6,407 nucleotides of DNA, taken from contig JAHEEB010000256.1 of the NCBI GenBank assembly GCA_024640925.1, positions 1 to 6,407 on the forward strand, in the 5' to 3' direction. Below are positions 1-6,407 of the stretch, in pieces; position 1 is the first letter of the stretch; each line of letters opens with the position of its first letter. This DNA comes from Bacteroidota bacterium. Its GTDB lineage: Bacteria > Bacteroidota > Bacteroidia > Bacteroidales > UBA10428. Below the pieces are notes generated by a model. It was not told where the DNA came from. It worked only from the letters and a program-made list of their open reading frames with translations, and ran no database searches. The position numbers were made by a program, and so were the translations under genes.

Positions 1-1
1 C

Positions 2-1087
2 TACGAGGTTTCTCGTGGTGGACAAGTGTTCTTTATTCACAACAGGGTTCAAACCTTAGTTGAGATAGAAACCATTATTCGACGAGTTTGTCCAAATGTT
101 AAGACTATTATTGGCCATGGACAAATGGAAGGAACGGATATGGAAAAGGTTATAATTGATTTTATTAATGGCGATTTTGATGTTCTTATTGCCACAACCA
201 TTATAGAATCGGGACTGGATATACCAAATGCAAATACCATATTTATTAATAATGCCCAAAACTTTGGATTAAGCGATTTGCACCAGTTACGCGGTAGAGT
301 GGGCCGCTCAAACCGAAAAGCATATTGCTATCTGCTTGCTCCACCGGTAACTATGCTCACAGCTGAGGCAAAACGCAGGTTAAAAGCCATTGAAGAATTC
401 TCCGACTTAGGTAGCGGATTTCATATAGCTTTACAGGATTTGGATATCCGTGGTGCGGGAAATATGCTAGGTGCTGAACAAAGTGGGTTTATTGCCGACA
501 TTGGTTTCGAAACTTACAACCGCATTCTTGACGAAGCTTTACAGGAATTGAAAGAAACAGAATTCAAAGATTTATTTAAAACAGATAAACCCAAAACTAC
601 TGCAGAGAAAATCAGGTTTATCAGAGATTGTACTGTTGATACTGATTTGGAAATTCACATTCCTGACAATTATATTGAAAATGTTTCAGAACGTATCAGG
701 TTGTATCGGGAATTAGACAACATTAAAACCGAAAAAGAACTGGAAGAATTCAATGATAAATTAGTCGACAGATTTGGACAACTACCCTCTACGACTACTG
801 AACTGTTCAAGGTTGTCCGTTTACGTTGGCTCGCCATGGATTTAGGGTTTGAGAGAATCTTATTAAAAAATGAGAAGCTAATTCTTTATTTTGTGAGCAG
901 CCAAAAATCCGATTATTATCAATCTGCCGAATTCTCAAATATTCTTTCGTTCGTACAAAAGAATCCAAGGATGTTTAGTATGAAAGAAGGCCAAAATAAA
1001 CTAACTCTAACAATTGGTGGAGTTAAGGATATCGATGAGGCTTATAAACTGCTTGAGAAAATGAAAACCAGGGAGTCTGCAATATGA
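2..1087 (+). CDS. mfd: Transcription-repair coupling factor Mfd, C-terminal part (5' end outside window)
   Basis: Mfd is a cytoplasmic DNA translocase that removes stalled RNA polymerase from damaged DNA and recruits UvrA. The reading frame is open from the first full codon, so this is the last 361 residues of a protein that is normally about 1,100 to 1,150 long. The GTG at 26 is an internal valine, not a start. Numbering from the window edge, the second helicase lobe shows QVFFIHNRV at about 8-16, GHGQM at 38-42, the motif V region TTIIESGLDIP at 65-75, and motif VI QLRGRVGR with its arginine fingers at 95-102. The TRG translocation motif follows at about 133-147 (ALQDLDIRGAGNMLG). Residues from about 220 to 340 match the C-terminal TRCF (D7) domain that regulates UvrA binding. 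RecG shares the helicase and TRG parts but lacks the TRCF domain. The TGA stop overlaps the coaX start (ATGA). Confidence 0.96.
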   Translation, partial: YEVSRGGQVFFIHNRVQTLVEIETIIRRVCPNVKTIIGHGQMEGTDMEKVIIDFINGDFDVLIATTIIESGLDIPNANTIFINNAQNFGLSDLHQLRGRVGRSNRKAYCYLLAPPVTMLTAEAKRRLKAIEEFSDLGSGFHIALQDLDIRGAGNMLGAEQSGFIADIGFETYNRILDEALQELKETEFKDLFKTDKPKTTAEKIRFIRDCTVDTDLEIHIPDNYIENVSERIRLYRELDNIKTEKELEEFNDKLVDRFGQLPSTTTELFKVVRLRWLAMDLGFERILLKNEKLILYFVSSQKSDYYQSAEFSNILSFVQKNPRMFSMKEGQNKLTLTIGGVKDIDEAYKLLEKMKTRESAI

Positions 1088-1827
1088 ACCTTATAATAGA
1101 TATCGGTAATACAAGAACCAAGTATTCTGTATTCGACAAGGATATTGAAGTGTTTTCAGATGCTGTAAGTATCTGTAATATCGATAGAATCAGGCAACTA
1201 AAATCGGATTTCCCAAAAATAAGTAATGCTATAATTTCATCAACGGGTCTCCTTCCTGAAGGAATTATTGATGGTTGTAAAAAGATCTTCAATTTTTTCC
1301 TCAAATTTAATCCTTCAACACCTCTTCCTTTTAGTTCAGATTATAAAACACCAACAACCATAGGGGCCGACAGACTGGCAGGAATTGCCGGGGCACAAAA
1401 AAAATTCCCTGACAAAAACGTACTGATTATCGATGCAGGAACTGCTATTACTTTCGATTTAAAGACCAAAACCAATATCCATAAAGGAGGAAATATTTCG
1501 CCCGGCTTAAAAATGAGATTTAAATCACTTCACGAATACACCCATGCGCTACCGCTTGTTGAAGCAACCGACATCTCAGGTTATTTAGGCCTTAGCACCC
1601 GTGAAGCTATACTCAATGGCGTTATTCTTGGGATGATGTCTGAAATAGAAGGAACGATAGACCTTCTTAGTCCTATTTATGAAGATTTAACAATAATACT
1701 TACCGGAGGCGATGCTCCTTTTTTTGAGATTAGACTAAAAAGAACCATCTTTGTCATACAAAATTTAGTAAGTCAAGGTCTTAATTCAATATTAAATTAT
1801 AATGTTCCGGATAATTTGATAAAATAG
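1084..1827 (+). CDS. coaX: Type III pantothenate kinase
   Basis: CoaX phosphorylates pantothenate with ATP, the first step of coenzyme A synthesis in the cytoplasm. It belongs to the ASKHA fold and works as a dimer. The 247 residues fit the family. The N-terminal phosphate-binding motif is DIGNTRTK at 6-13, with Asp6 acidic. TPTTIGADR at 89-97 carries the family's conserved GxDR motif, so Asp96 is the probable catalytic base. The second phosphate motif IDAGTA is at 116-121, GGNISPG at 135-141, and the adenosine-side glycines LTGGDA at 206-211. All key motifs look intact. The ATG lies inside the mfd stop (4-base overlap), and the DIGNT motif directly after it supports this start. Type III enzymes as a family are not feedback-inhibited by CoA; I see no regulatory site here. 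The link to mfd looks like genomic packing rather than shared function. Confidence 0.96.
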   Translation: MNLIIDIGNTRTKYSVFDKDIEVFSDAVSICNIDRIRQLKSDFPKISNAIISSTGLLPEGIIDGCKKIFNFFLKFNPSTPLPFSSDYKTPTTIGADRLAGIAGAQKKFPDKNVLIIDAGTAITFDLKTKTNIHKGGNISPGLKMRFKSLHEYTHALPLVEATDISGYLGLSTREAILNGVILGMMSEIEGTIDLLSPIYEDLTIILTGGDAPFFEIRLKRTIFVIQNLVSQGLNSILNYNVPDNLIK

Positions 1828-1828
1828 T

Positions 1829-1834
1829 GGAAGG
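1829..1834 (+). promoter_or_regulatory. Shine-Dalgarno-like site for lptC
   Basis: GGAAGG lies four bases before the ATG at 1839 and overlaps the in-frame GTG at 1827-1829. It favours ATG as the lptC start. It is the only clear Shine-Dalgarno-like site among the start regions in this window; the others are A-rich without one, as is usual in Bacteroidota. Confidence 0.45.
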
Positions 1835-1838
1835 TACA

Positions 1839-2414
1839 ATGATCAAAAGAAAACCTGGGTATATTGGCATGTTTTATATCTCTCTTGGTATATTGCTACT
1901 CCTGTCATGCACTAACGATATAGAGAAGGTTAAAGGTTTTGCCCCTGGTTCAGATGTCCCGAATATGGCAAGCAAAAACTATCAGTTTGAATACACCGAT
2001 ACAGGAAAACTCCAACTTAAGTTTTTTGCTCCCGAAGCAAATCACTATATGGTTACAGAAGAATCGGATCCTATGTACAAGTTCCCTAAAGGAATTGAGG
2101 TATATTTTTATGACGAAAAAGAGAAAGTAAAATCGATCATTACAGCAAGGTATGCCGAATTCAATGAAAGAACAGAGATATTTGAGGCACGGGATAGTGT
2201 TGTTGTTAAAAACCTCCAAACCAACGAAAGGGTCGATACTGAAAAAATGTTCTGGAACAGACCAGAAAAAAAAATATACTCTGAAGACCATACAAAAATA
2301 ACTAATCCGGATGGAGTATTTTTCGGAGATAATGGATTTGAGGCAGCACAAGATCTGTCGTATTACAGACTAAAAGGTTCAACTGGGACAATGGTAGTTA
2401 AAGATGAAGAATAA
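1839..2414 (+). CDS. lptC: LPS export periplasmic lipoprotein LptC
   Basis: LptC links the LptB2FG ABC transporter in the inner membrane to LptA in the periplasm and passes LPS outward. From the ATG at 1839 the protein has 191 residues: a basic start (MIKRK), a hydrophobic stretch at 8-23, and a lipobox LLSC with Cys24, so it is a predicted lipoprotein. Lipoprotein-type LptC is, from memory, common in Bacteroidota, whereas the Escherichia coli protein has a plain membrane anchor. The rest is the beta-jellyroll pattern of the family: APEANHY at about 64-70, FPKGIEV at 82-88, TARYAEF at 102-108, VVVKNL at 121-126, and GFEAAQDLSYYRLKG at 166-180. A GTG at 1827 would add four residues, but ATG 1839 is preferred because GGAAGG at 1829-1834 lies four bases before it. 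The gene sits 11 bases after coaX and overlaps the next gene by 11 bases. Confidence 0.88.
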   Translation: MIKRKPGYIGMFYISLGILLLLSCTNDIEKVKGFAPGSDVPNMASKNYQFEYTDTGKLQLKFFAPEANHYMVTEESDPMYKFPKGIEVYFYDEKEKVKSIITARYAEFNERTEIFEARDSVVVKNLQTNERVDTEKMFWNRPEKKIYSEDHTKITNPDGVFFGDNGFEAAQDLSYYRLKGSTGTMVVKDEE

Positions 2415-2604
2415 TAATCAGCAAATTAACTCTATCCTTGAAATATTCTGGCTTATTGTCTTCGTTTTTACCATGATAATTGGTTTTACAAACACCATCA
2501 AACAAGGGTTCCATAATAGTTATATGTTTTTTATAATGAGTTTTTTTGCTGCTCTGTTGTATTTATTACGAAGAAGTATAAGACTTAAGAAAAAGCAGGA
2601 ATAA
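2404..2604 (+). CDS. Small two-helix inner-membrane protein, function unknown
   Basis: I do not recognise a named family. The 66 residues start with a polar, Asn/Gln-rich segment (1-10), then a hydrophobic helix at about 11-29 containing Glu13 and Trp16, a short polar turn with Lys33 and His37, a second helix at about 38-55, and a basic tail (RRSIRLKKK at 56-64). By the positive-inside rule the C-terminus, and so probably both ends, face the cytoplasm. The ATG lies inside the end of lptC (11-base overlap), which suggests translational coupling, and no Shine-Dalgarno sequence is visible. The overlap, the coherent two-helix layout and the basic tail argue for a real gene rather than a chance reading frame. 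Its position between lptC and a periplasmic foldase hints at an envelope role, but this is inference from neighbourhood only. Confidence 0.75.
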   Translation: MKNNNQQINSILEIFWLIVFVFTMIIGFTNTIKQGFHNSYMFFIMSFFAALLYLLRRSIRLKKKQE

Positions 2605-2620
2605 ACAAATTATTTACAAG

Positions 2621-2650
2621 GAAATCCAGAGCTTTTGGCAATTTTCTTTT
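2621..2650 (+). terminator. Possible weak terminator after the small membrane gene
   Basis: CCAGA (2626-2630) can pair with TTTGG (2634-2638), with one G-U pair and a three-base loop. The outer GAAAT could extend this with ATTTTC across a bulge. A U-rich but interrupted tract follows (ATTTTCTTTT, 2641-2650). The stem is short, so read-through into the next gene is likely. It may only lower expression of the downstream gene, or be chance. Confidence 0.25.
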
Positions 2651-2724
2651 ATCATACTTAGTATTTTGTGATTAATTACTATATTCGTACCCTGATTTAA
2701 AAAAACGTATTAAAGTAGTATACA

Positions 2725-4836
2725 ATGGCTATTATTCAGAAAATTCGCAACCGTGCAGGCATCCTTGTTTCGGTTATTATTGGGCTTGCCCTTCTTGCAT
2801 TTATTTTGGGTGACTTTCTTACCTCGGGTAGTGCATATTTCAGTGACGCACGTTCAAATATTGTTGAAATCAACGGGAAAGGTGTTTCATATCAGACCTT
2901 TGATGAAGAATATAAAACTTTTGAAAATGAAGCTAAAGAACGTTACGGAAAACAATCTTTAACTGATGAAGAAACTGAAGCTATAAGGGAAGAAACCTAC
3001 AATACCATCGTTTTTGACAAAGTTTTCGGCCGCGAATTCGATAAACTTGGTTTGGCAGTAAATAAAGACGAGCTGGATGATTTGTTAGGCGGACAACACT
3101 TATCTCCCTTTGTGATTCAATTATTACAAAGTCAGAATACAGATCTTGCAAATTGGAAAAGATACTTATCATCGGTAAGAGAGATGCAGCCGGGTACCCC
3201 TGAAATGAATTTTTATGTATATATTGAAGATCAGGTTTATAAAAACCGGATAATGACTAAATATAGTAATCTGATCAAACAGGGAACTTATGTAACAGGT
3301 CTTGAAGCTAAAAGACGTCTTAAAGAAATCAGCAATGAAGTTAACTTTTCCTATATCGTTGATCAATTTGATGCTGCCGATTCTGCTGTAAGTGTCACTA
3401 ATAGTGAACTAAAAGACTATTATAAAGAACACTTAAAAGCATATAAACAAGAAGCTTCAAGAGATATTCGTTTTGTTTATTGGGAAGTTATTCCTTCACA
3501 AGCTGACTATGCTGCAGCAGAAAAAGAAGTTAAGGATATGATCACTGATCTTTCCGCTCTTGATGCGCAGAACAGTATTGAATATATTAATGCAAATTCA
3601 GATGTAAAAATACCTGCCAAACGCTATACTAAAGGAGAATTAAAAGATTCTATTATTGATGCTTTTGCTTTTAGCTCACCGGAAAACTCAATATATGGTC
3701 CTTATTTTGAGGAAAACCAGTTTAAAGCTGCAAAGGTTATTAAAGCAGAATTCCTTCCTGACTCTGTGAGAGCAAGTCATATCATTATTCCAATCAGTAA
3801 TGAAAATTATGCTAAACAAAGGGTATTAGCTGATAGTTTGAAAAAAATGCTTGAGAACGGAGCTGATATGACTGTTTTGGCTTCGAGCAACTCTTATGAC
3901 GAGAATACCAAATCTATCGGCGGTGACCTGGGCTGGTTTAAGGAAGGTAAATTTCCTCCGATTATCAGTGATTCTTGTTTTTATGGAAAAACAGGAGATG
4001 TTCGCATTAACATTCTTGCTGAACAAGGAGCGTTGCAGATTATTAAAATTACAGGGCAATCAACACCAGTTAAAAAAGTTCAGGTTGGCTTACTCAACTG
4101 CGAGTTGCGCCCTAGTGAAAGTACCGATGCAAAATATCGTATTGAAGCCAGCAAATTCGGAACCCAAAACAATACTCCTGAAAAATTTGAAGCTGCTTTA
4201 AAAACCGGAAATTATAAAATAGTTCCGGTTAATAACCTTCGTCCACAAGATAAAAATGTAGCTGATTTGGAGAGAAGCCGTGAGCTGGTAATGTGGGCAT
4301 TTAAGAGTGATGAGAAGACTATCACCGATCGGATATATACATATGGAAATAAACATGTTGTTGCCATTGTCGATAAAGTTCGTGAAAAAGGATACACTCC
4401 ATTTGAAGATTTAAAGAAAACCATTGAAATCGAAGTAAAGAAAGAAAAACAATCCGCCACAATTGCTGCAAAACTAAAAGAAGCGAGTGCTGGAGCTTCA
4501 TCGTTAAGTGCTATTGCTTCAAAGCTAAGTACCGACGTTAAAACCGCTTCAAACATACGGTTTGCTTCTTATCAAATACCAGGTGTTGGTTTTGAACCTA
4601 AATTACTGGGGGCAGTTATGTATCTGCCAAAAGGAAAAATTTCTAAACCTATCGAAGGAACTAATGGCGTTTATATCTTCCAGGTCGATTCAGAAATAGA
4701 CAACTCATCTACAGCAACACCTGATATTCAAAAAAGATACCTTGAAAACAATTATTATAGCCGTATTAATTATTCTTTAATGGATGCTCTTTATGATCTG
4801 TCTAAGCTTGAAGATTTCAGGTATAAATTTTTCTAG
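2725..4836 (+). CDS. ppiD: Membrane-anchored periplasmic peptidyl-prolyl isomerase, PpiD/SurA type
   Basis: This is a predicted periplasmic foldase that helps newly exported envelope proteins fold. Of 703 residues, the start MAIIQKIRNR is basic and cytoplasmic. One membrane helix follows at about 11-33, then a SurA-N-like helical chaperone region from about 45 to 240, including INGKGVSYQTFDEEY at 49-63. A parvulin domain spans about 347-440, with RASHIII at 349-355, GGDLGWF at 399-405 and a C-terminal strand ALQIIKI at 436-442. The remaining roughly 260 residues contain parvulin-like pieces without the full motif set, for example around 516-550 and 618-648 (LPKGKISKPIEG at 634-645). Length and layout fit Bacteroidota PpiD-like proteins and exceed the roughly 620 residues of E. 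coli PpiD. The start region is A-rich with no Shine-Dalgarno sequence. The gene ends in two consecutive TAG stops, 29 bases before a strong terminator. The symbol is by domain layout, not proven orthology. Confidence 0.88.
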   Translation: MAIIQKIRNRAGILVSVIIGLALLAFILGDFLTSGSAYFSDARSNIVEINGKGVSYQTFDEEYKTFENEAKERYGKQSLTDEETEAIREETYNTIVFDKVFGREFDKLGLAVNKDELDDLLGGQHLSPFVIQLLQSQNTDLANWKRYLSSVREMQPGTPEMNFYVYIEDQVYKNRIMTKYSNLIKQGTYVTGLEAKRRLKEISNEVNFSYIVDQFDAADSAVSVTNSELKDYYKEHLKAYKQEASRDIRFVYWEVIPSQADYAAAEKEVKDMITDLSALDAQNSIEYINANSDVKIPAKRYTKGELKDSIIDAFAFSSPENSIYGPYFEENQFKAAKVIKAEFLPDSVRASHIIIPISNENYAKQRVLADSLKKMLENGADMTVLASSNSYDENTKSIGGDLGWFKEGKFPPIISDSCFYGKTGDVRINILAEQGALQIIKITGQSTPVKKVQVGLLNCELRPSESTDAKYRIEASKFGTQNNTPEKFEAALKTGNYKIVPVNNLRPQDKNVADLERSRELVMWAFKSDEKTITDRIYTYGNKHVVAIVDKVREKGYTPFEDLKKTIEIEVKKEKQSATIAAKLKEASAGASSLSAIASKLSTDVKTASNIRFASYQIPGVGFEPKLLGAVMYLPKGKISKPIEGTNGVYIFQVDSEIDNSSTATPDIQKRYLENNYYSRINYSLMDALYDLSKLEDFRYKFF

Positions 4837-4865
4837 TAGGTAGTTAATTTCTTTTTAAATATATG

Positions 4866-4901
4866 AAACCCGGTTCTTGTTGAATCGGGTTTTTCATTTT
4901 T
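4866..4901 (+). terminator. Rho-independent terminator of ppiD
   Basis: An 11-bp stem pairs 4866-4876 (AAACCCGGTTC) with 4882-4892 (GAATCGGGTTT), with one G-U pair and a five-base loop TTGTT. It is followed by TTCATTTTT. It starts 29 bases after the first stop codon. The GC core, perfect pairing and T-rich tail make this the best terminator in the window, and it closes the transcription unit. Confidence 0.85.
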
Positions 4902-5205
4902 AAATCCCTTAATCACATTAATCCAAATTTATTATTAGAAAATATCTAAAGACAAATTCTTAATTGGGGCAAGCTGTAATCAATTGAAATTTTCAATATA
5001 TTTCTATTGTTTAATCCGAAATTATTAACTTCGGTGACCTCACCACAAGCGGTTTCGGTTTTCTAATTTGGGTTGTCCTCACTAAATCAATAAAGATTCC
5101 GAGATCCAATGTTTTAATCAATTTTTGTGTTTCTATTATTTTTATTGACTAATCTTGGATTAATAATTTACATAGGATGAATGTTATATATTAGATTTCG
5201 TTTTG
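4902..5205. other. AT-rich non-coding region with short inverted repeats
   Basis: I find no credible gene on either strand here. A patch at about 5016-5100 is richer in G and C than its surroundings and can form small competing hairpins: CCGAA/TTCGG (5016-5020 with 5030-5034) and GGTG/CACC (5033-5036 with 5041-5044). An alternative longer pairing joins 5016-5024 with 5064-5072 with one mismatch. ATTGAAA and TTTCAAT (4983-4989, 4991-4997) form a near-palindrome. A 10-bp inverted repeat pairs ATTAATCCAA (4917-4926) with TTGGATTAAT (5155-5164). No known RNA family is recognised. Confidence 0.5.
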
Positions 5206-5237
5206 TTTGTATCTTAAAATAAATATAAATAGATTTG
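5206..5237 (+). promoter_or_regulatory. Bacteroidota-type sigma-70 promoter for the last gene
   Basis: TTTG at 5206-5209 (the -33 box) and TAGATTTG at 5230-5237 (a perfect TAnnTTTG -7 box) are separated by 20 bases, in the range known for the primary sigma factor of Bacteroidota. Transcription would start near 5242-5246, giving an untranslated leader of about 205 bases before the ATG at 5449. This is a pattern match in AT-rich DNA, but both boxes and the spacing fit, and it lies in the right gap and orientation. Confidence 0.55.
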
Positions 5238-5314
5238 GATATAATTACGATTGCATAACCAATAAAACCAAACCAAATGAAAGAACTATTACATATTATA
5301 ACTGGCATTTTTCT

Positions 5315-5336
5315 TTAACGTTAAGATTTTAATCTT
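5315..5336. repeat. Paired palindromes in the leader
   Basis: TTAACGTTAA at 5315-5324 is a perfect 10-bp palindrome. It overlaps by two bases an inverted repeat with 6-bp arms, AAGATT (5323-5328) and AATCTT (5331-5336). They lie downstream of the predicted promoter and could be a protein-binding site or an RNA hairpin. AT-rich DNA yields such repeats by chance, so the function is open. Confidence 0.35.
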
Positions 5337-5375
5337 TGCTAAGTCAGATGGGGTAATTTTCTAACCCTTACAATC

Positions 5376-5402
5376 AACAATAACCTTTTGTAATTTATTG
5401 TT
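5376..5402 (+). repeat. Inverted repeat (8-bp arms) 47 bases before the last gene
   Basis: AACAATAA (5376-5383) and TTATTGTT (5395-5402) are perfect complements around an 11-base loop. In RNA this is a weak A/U-rich hairpin; in DNA it could be an operator. It lies inside the predicted leader of the exported protein gene. No T-run suitable for a terminator follows directly. Confidence 0.35.
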
Positions 5403-5448
5403 AAATAAAATCATTTAATTATTTGTCGAACCTTAAATCAACAACTGT

Positions 5449-6407
5449 ATGAAAAATCTACATCTTGTATTATGTTTTACATTGGTCACATTTGCCCTGC
5501 AACCAGGGCTCTGCCAAACAACAGAAAACGATGGCGACTGGAGTTCAAAAAGTGTTATACTTGAAAACACTCCTGAAGCAAGAATGATGGTGCGTGTTGG
5601 AGATATTGACAATCTAAACTTTGGATGGCCCGATGGTTTTGATCCTTTTTCGGGGAATAATACACCCGTTCATTCTTATCCCTGGGCAGTAGATACAAAC
5701 GACCCAACAGGTACCGATCGGATTATGGTTATTTCCAGTTACATTGGTCAACCACCTCATGGACAGGATGGATACACGTCATCGTCTTATCGGCCCGACA
5801 ACAATCCTAAACCGGTTACACTAAAATATACAACAGAAGGAATAACAATAACATCGGCCATCTTGCAGCTTTTTGTAGATGACTTCCAGGCACCAGTATG
5901 GAATGCTTCCTACGAAGTAACTATAGATGATGTAAGAGTTCCATTTCTTGAAAGTGTAATTAATTCCCTGGTGCAAACCGGACCTATAGGTAAAATAATC
6001 AGTCTTAATGTTCCAGAAAATTATCTTAATCTTTTATCTGATGGAGTACTTGCCATCAAATTCGATGATAATACTACTGGCGCAGGAGATGGCTATGCAG
6101 TTGATTTTGTTAAACTCCTTATTAATCCTAAAGAAATACTCCACTACGCAACTATTACAGGCCATATTAAAGATCTAAATACAAATTTACCATTGGCTGG
6201 CGTTAGATTGGTTGCAAACGGCCTTGATGAAGCCTACACCGATACGAATGGATATTATGTCCTCGACAGTGTAAACTCAGGCCTTATAAGTGTGAAAACC
6301 TATAAAAGCAGATATGGTAGTGTCACTAAAACAATTACTCTTTCCGATAACCAAACAGGAACACTGGATTTTGAACTATATACTCCGGCTCCAAAAATAA
6401 GAGCAGT
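5449..6407 (+). CDS. Exported protein with carboxypeptidase-regulatory-like domain (3' end outside window)
   Basis: The frame is open from ATG 5449 to the window end, giving 319 residues of an unfinished protein. Residues 1-22 are a Sec signal peptide (Lys2, hydrophobic 4-17, GLC before Gln23). The Cys22 context PGLC does not fit a lipobox, so cleavage by signal peptidase I before Gln23 is likely. Residues about 45-228 form a beta-rich domain with many Asp, Asn, Trp and Tyr residues, including RVGDIDNLNFGWPDGFDPF at 49-67, GTDRIMVISSY at 88-98, LQLFVDDFQAP at 139-149 and a final GDGYAVDFVKLLINP segment ending near 227. I recall similar N-termini in large Bacteroidota surface or OmpA-like proteins but cannot confirm it. 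Residues about 234-312 match a carboxypeptidase-regulatory-like Ig-type fold (ITGHIKD, PLAGVRL, TDTNGYYVLDSV). The role is probably on the cell surface or in the outer envelope. No Shine-Dalgarno sequence precedes the ATG. Confidence 0.85.
   Translation, partial: MKNLHLVLCFTLVTFALQPGLCQTTENDGDWSSKSVILENTPEARMMVRVGDIDNLNFGWPDGFDPFSGNNTPVHSYPWAVDTNDPTGTDRIMVISSYIGQPPHGQDGYTSSSYRPDNNPKPVTLKYTTEGITITSAILQLFVDDFQAPVWNASYEVTIDDVRVPFLESVINSLVQTGPIGKIISLNVPENYLNLLSDGVLAIKFDDNTTGAGDGYAVDFVKLLINPKEILHYATITGHIKDLNTNLPLAGVRLVANGLDEAYTDTNGYYVLDSVNSGLISVKTYKSRYGSVTKTITLSDNQTGTLDFELYTPAPKIRA

Noticed and set aside
26..28. GTG as start of a separate 353-residue protein
   Set aside because: The frame is open upstream to the window edge and the upstream codons match the conserved Mfd sequence before QVFFIHNRV, so this is an internal codon.
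1827..1829. GTG as the lptC start
   Set aside because: It would overlap the coaX stop and place GGAAGG inside the coding region. ATG 1839 has that site at a usable distance and gives a normal lipoprotein signal.
1950..2351. 133-codon minus-strand frame opposite lptC
   Set aside because: It is antisense to a clear LptC coding region, with no recognisable domain or start site.
2658..2687. Promoter for ppiD: TTAG, 18 bases, then TATATTCG
   Set aside because: Each box deviates from TTTG and TAnnTTTG and the spacing is short. It may still be used, but the sequence does not support calling it.
4212..4556. 114-codon minus-strand frame inside the isomerase gene
   Set aside because: It lies wholly opposite a strongly conserved coding region, and its serine-rich, low-information protein looks like a shadow of the plus-strand codons.
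4917..5164. 10-bp inverted repeat as ends of a mobile element
   Set aside because: The arms are short and AT-rich, no target-site duplication is seen, and nothing between them resembles a transposase or its remnant.
5145..5173. TTGACT with a -10-like TTACAT 17 bases downstream as an E. coli-type promoter
   Set aside because: The -10 match is poor and Bacteroidota use a different promoter consensus; the site at 5206-5237 fits much better.

Overview
The window looks like an AT-rich chromosomal segment of a member of the Bacteroidota, probably in or near the Bacteroidia. Four things point there: the protein families and their order, a lipoprotein-type LptC, A-rich start regions mostly without a Shine-Dalgarno sequence, and one promoter matching the Bacteroidota pattern TTTG-N20-TAnnTTTG. 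All recognisable genes lie on the plus strand, and I see no mobile element, CRISPR array, tRNA or rRNA.

Positions 1-2604 are a tightly packed run of four genes. They are the 3' end of mfd (transcription-repair coupling factor), coaX (type III pantothenate kinase, first step of coenzyme A synthesis), lptC (LPS export lipoprotein) and a 66-residue two-helix membrane protein of unknown function. mfd and coaX overlap by 4 bases (ATGA), coaX and lptC are 11 bases apart, and lptC overlaps the small gene by 11 bases, so co-transcription and translational coupling are likely.

A 120-base gap with a weak hairpin leads to a 703-codon gene for a membrane-anchored periplasmic peptidyl-prolyl isomerase of the PpiD/SurA type. 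It ends in two stop codons in a row and a strong rho-independent terminator. The LptC and PpiD-like products both act in building the outer membrane; mfd and coaX are housekeeping genes in the same run.

Positions 4902-5448 are non-coding. They hold a slightly GC-richer patch, several short inverted repeats, and a good Bacteroidota promoter at 5206-5237. That promoter implies a leader of about 205 nt, with a 13-codon mini-ORF, before the last gene.

The last gene begins at 5449 and runs off the window. It encodes an exported protein with an N-terminal beta-rich domain I cannot name firmly, followed by a carboxypeptidase-regulatory-like domain, so it is probably a cell-envelope or surface protein. 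Most of the window is ordinary conserved core genome. The parts that deserve a second look are the small membrane gene, the leader region after 5200, and the truncated exported protein.
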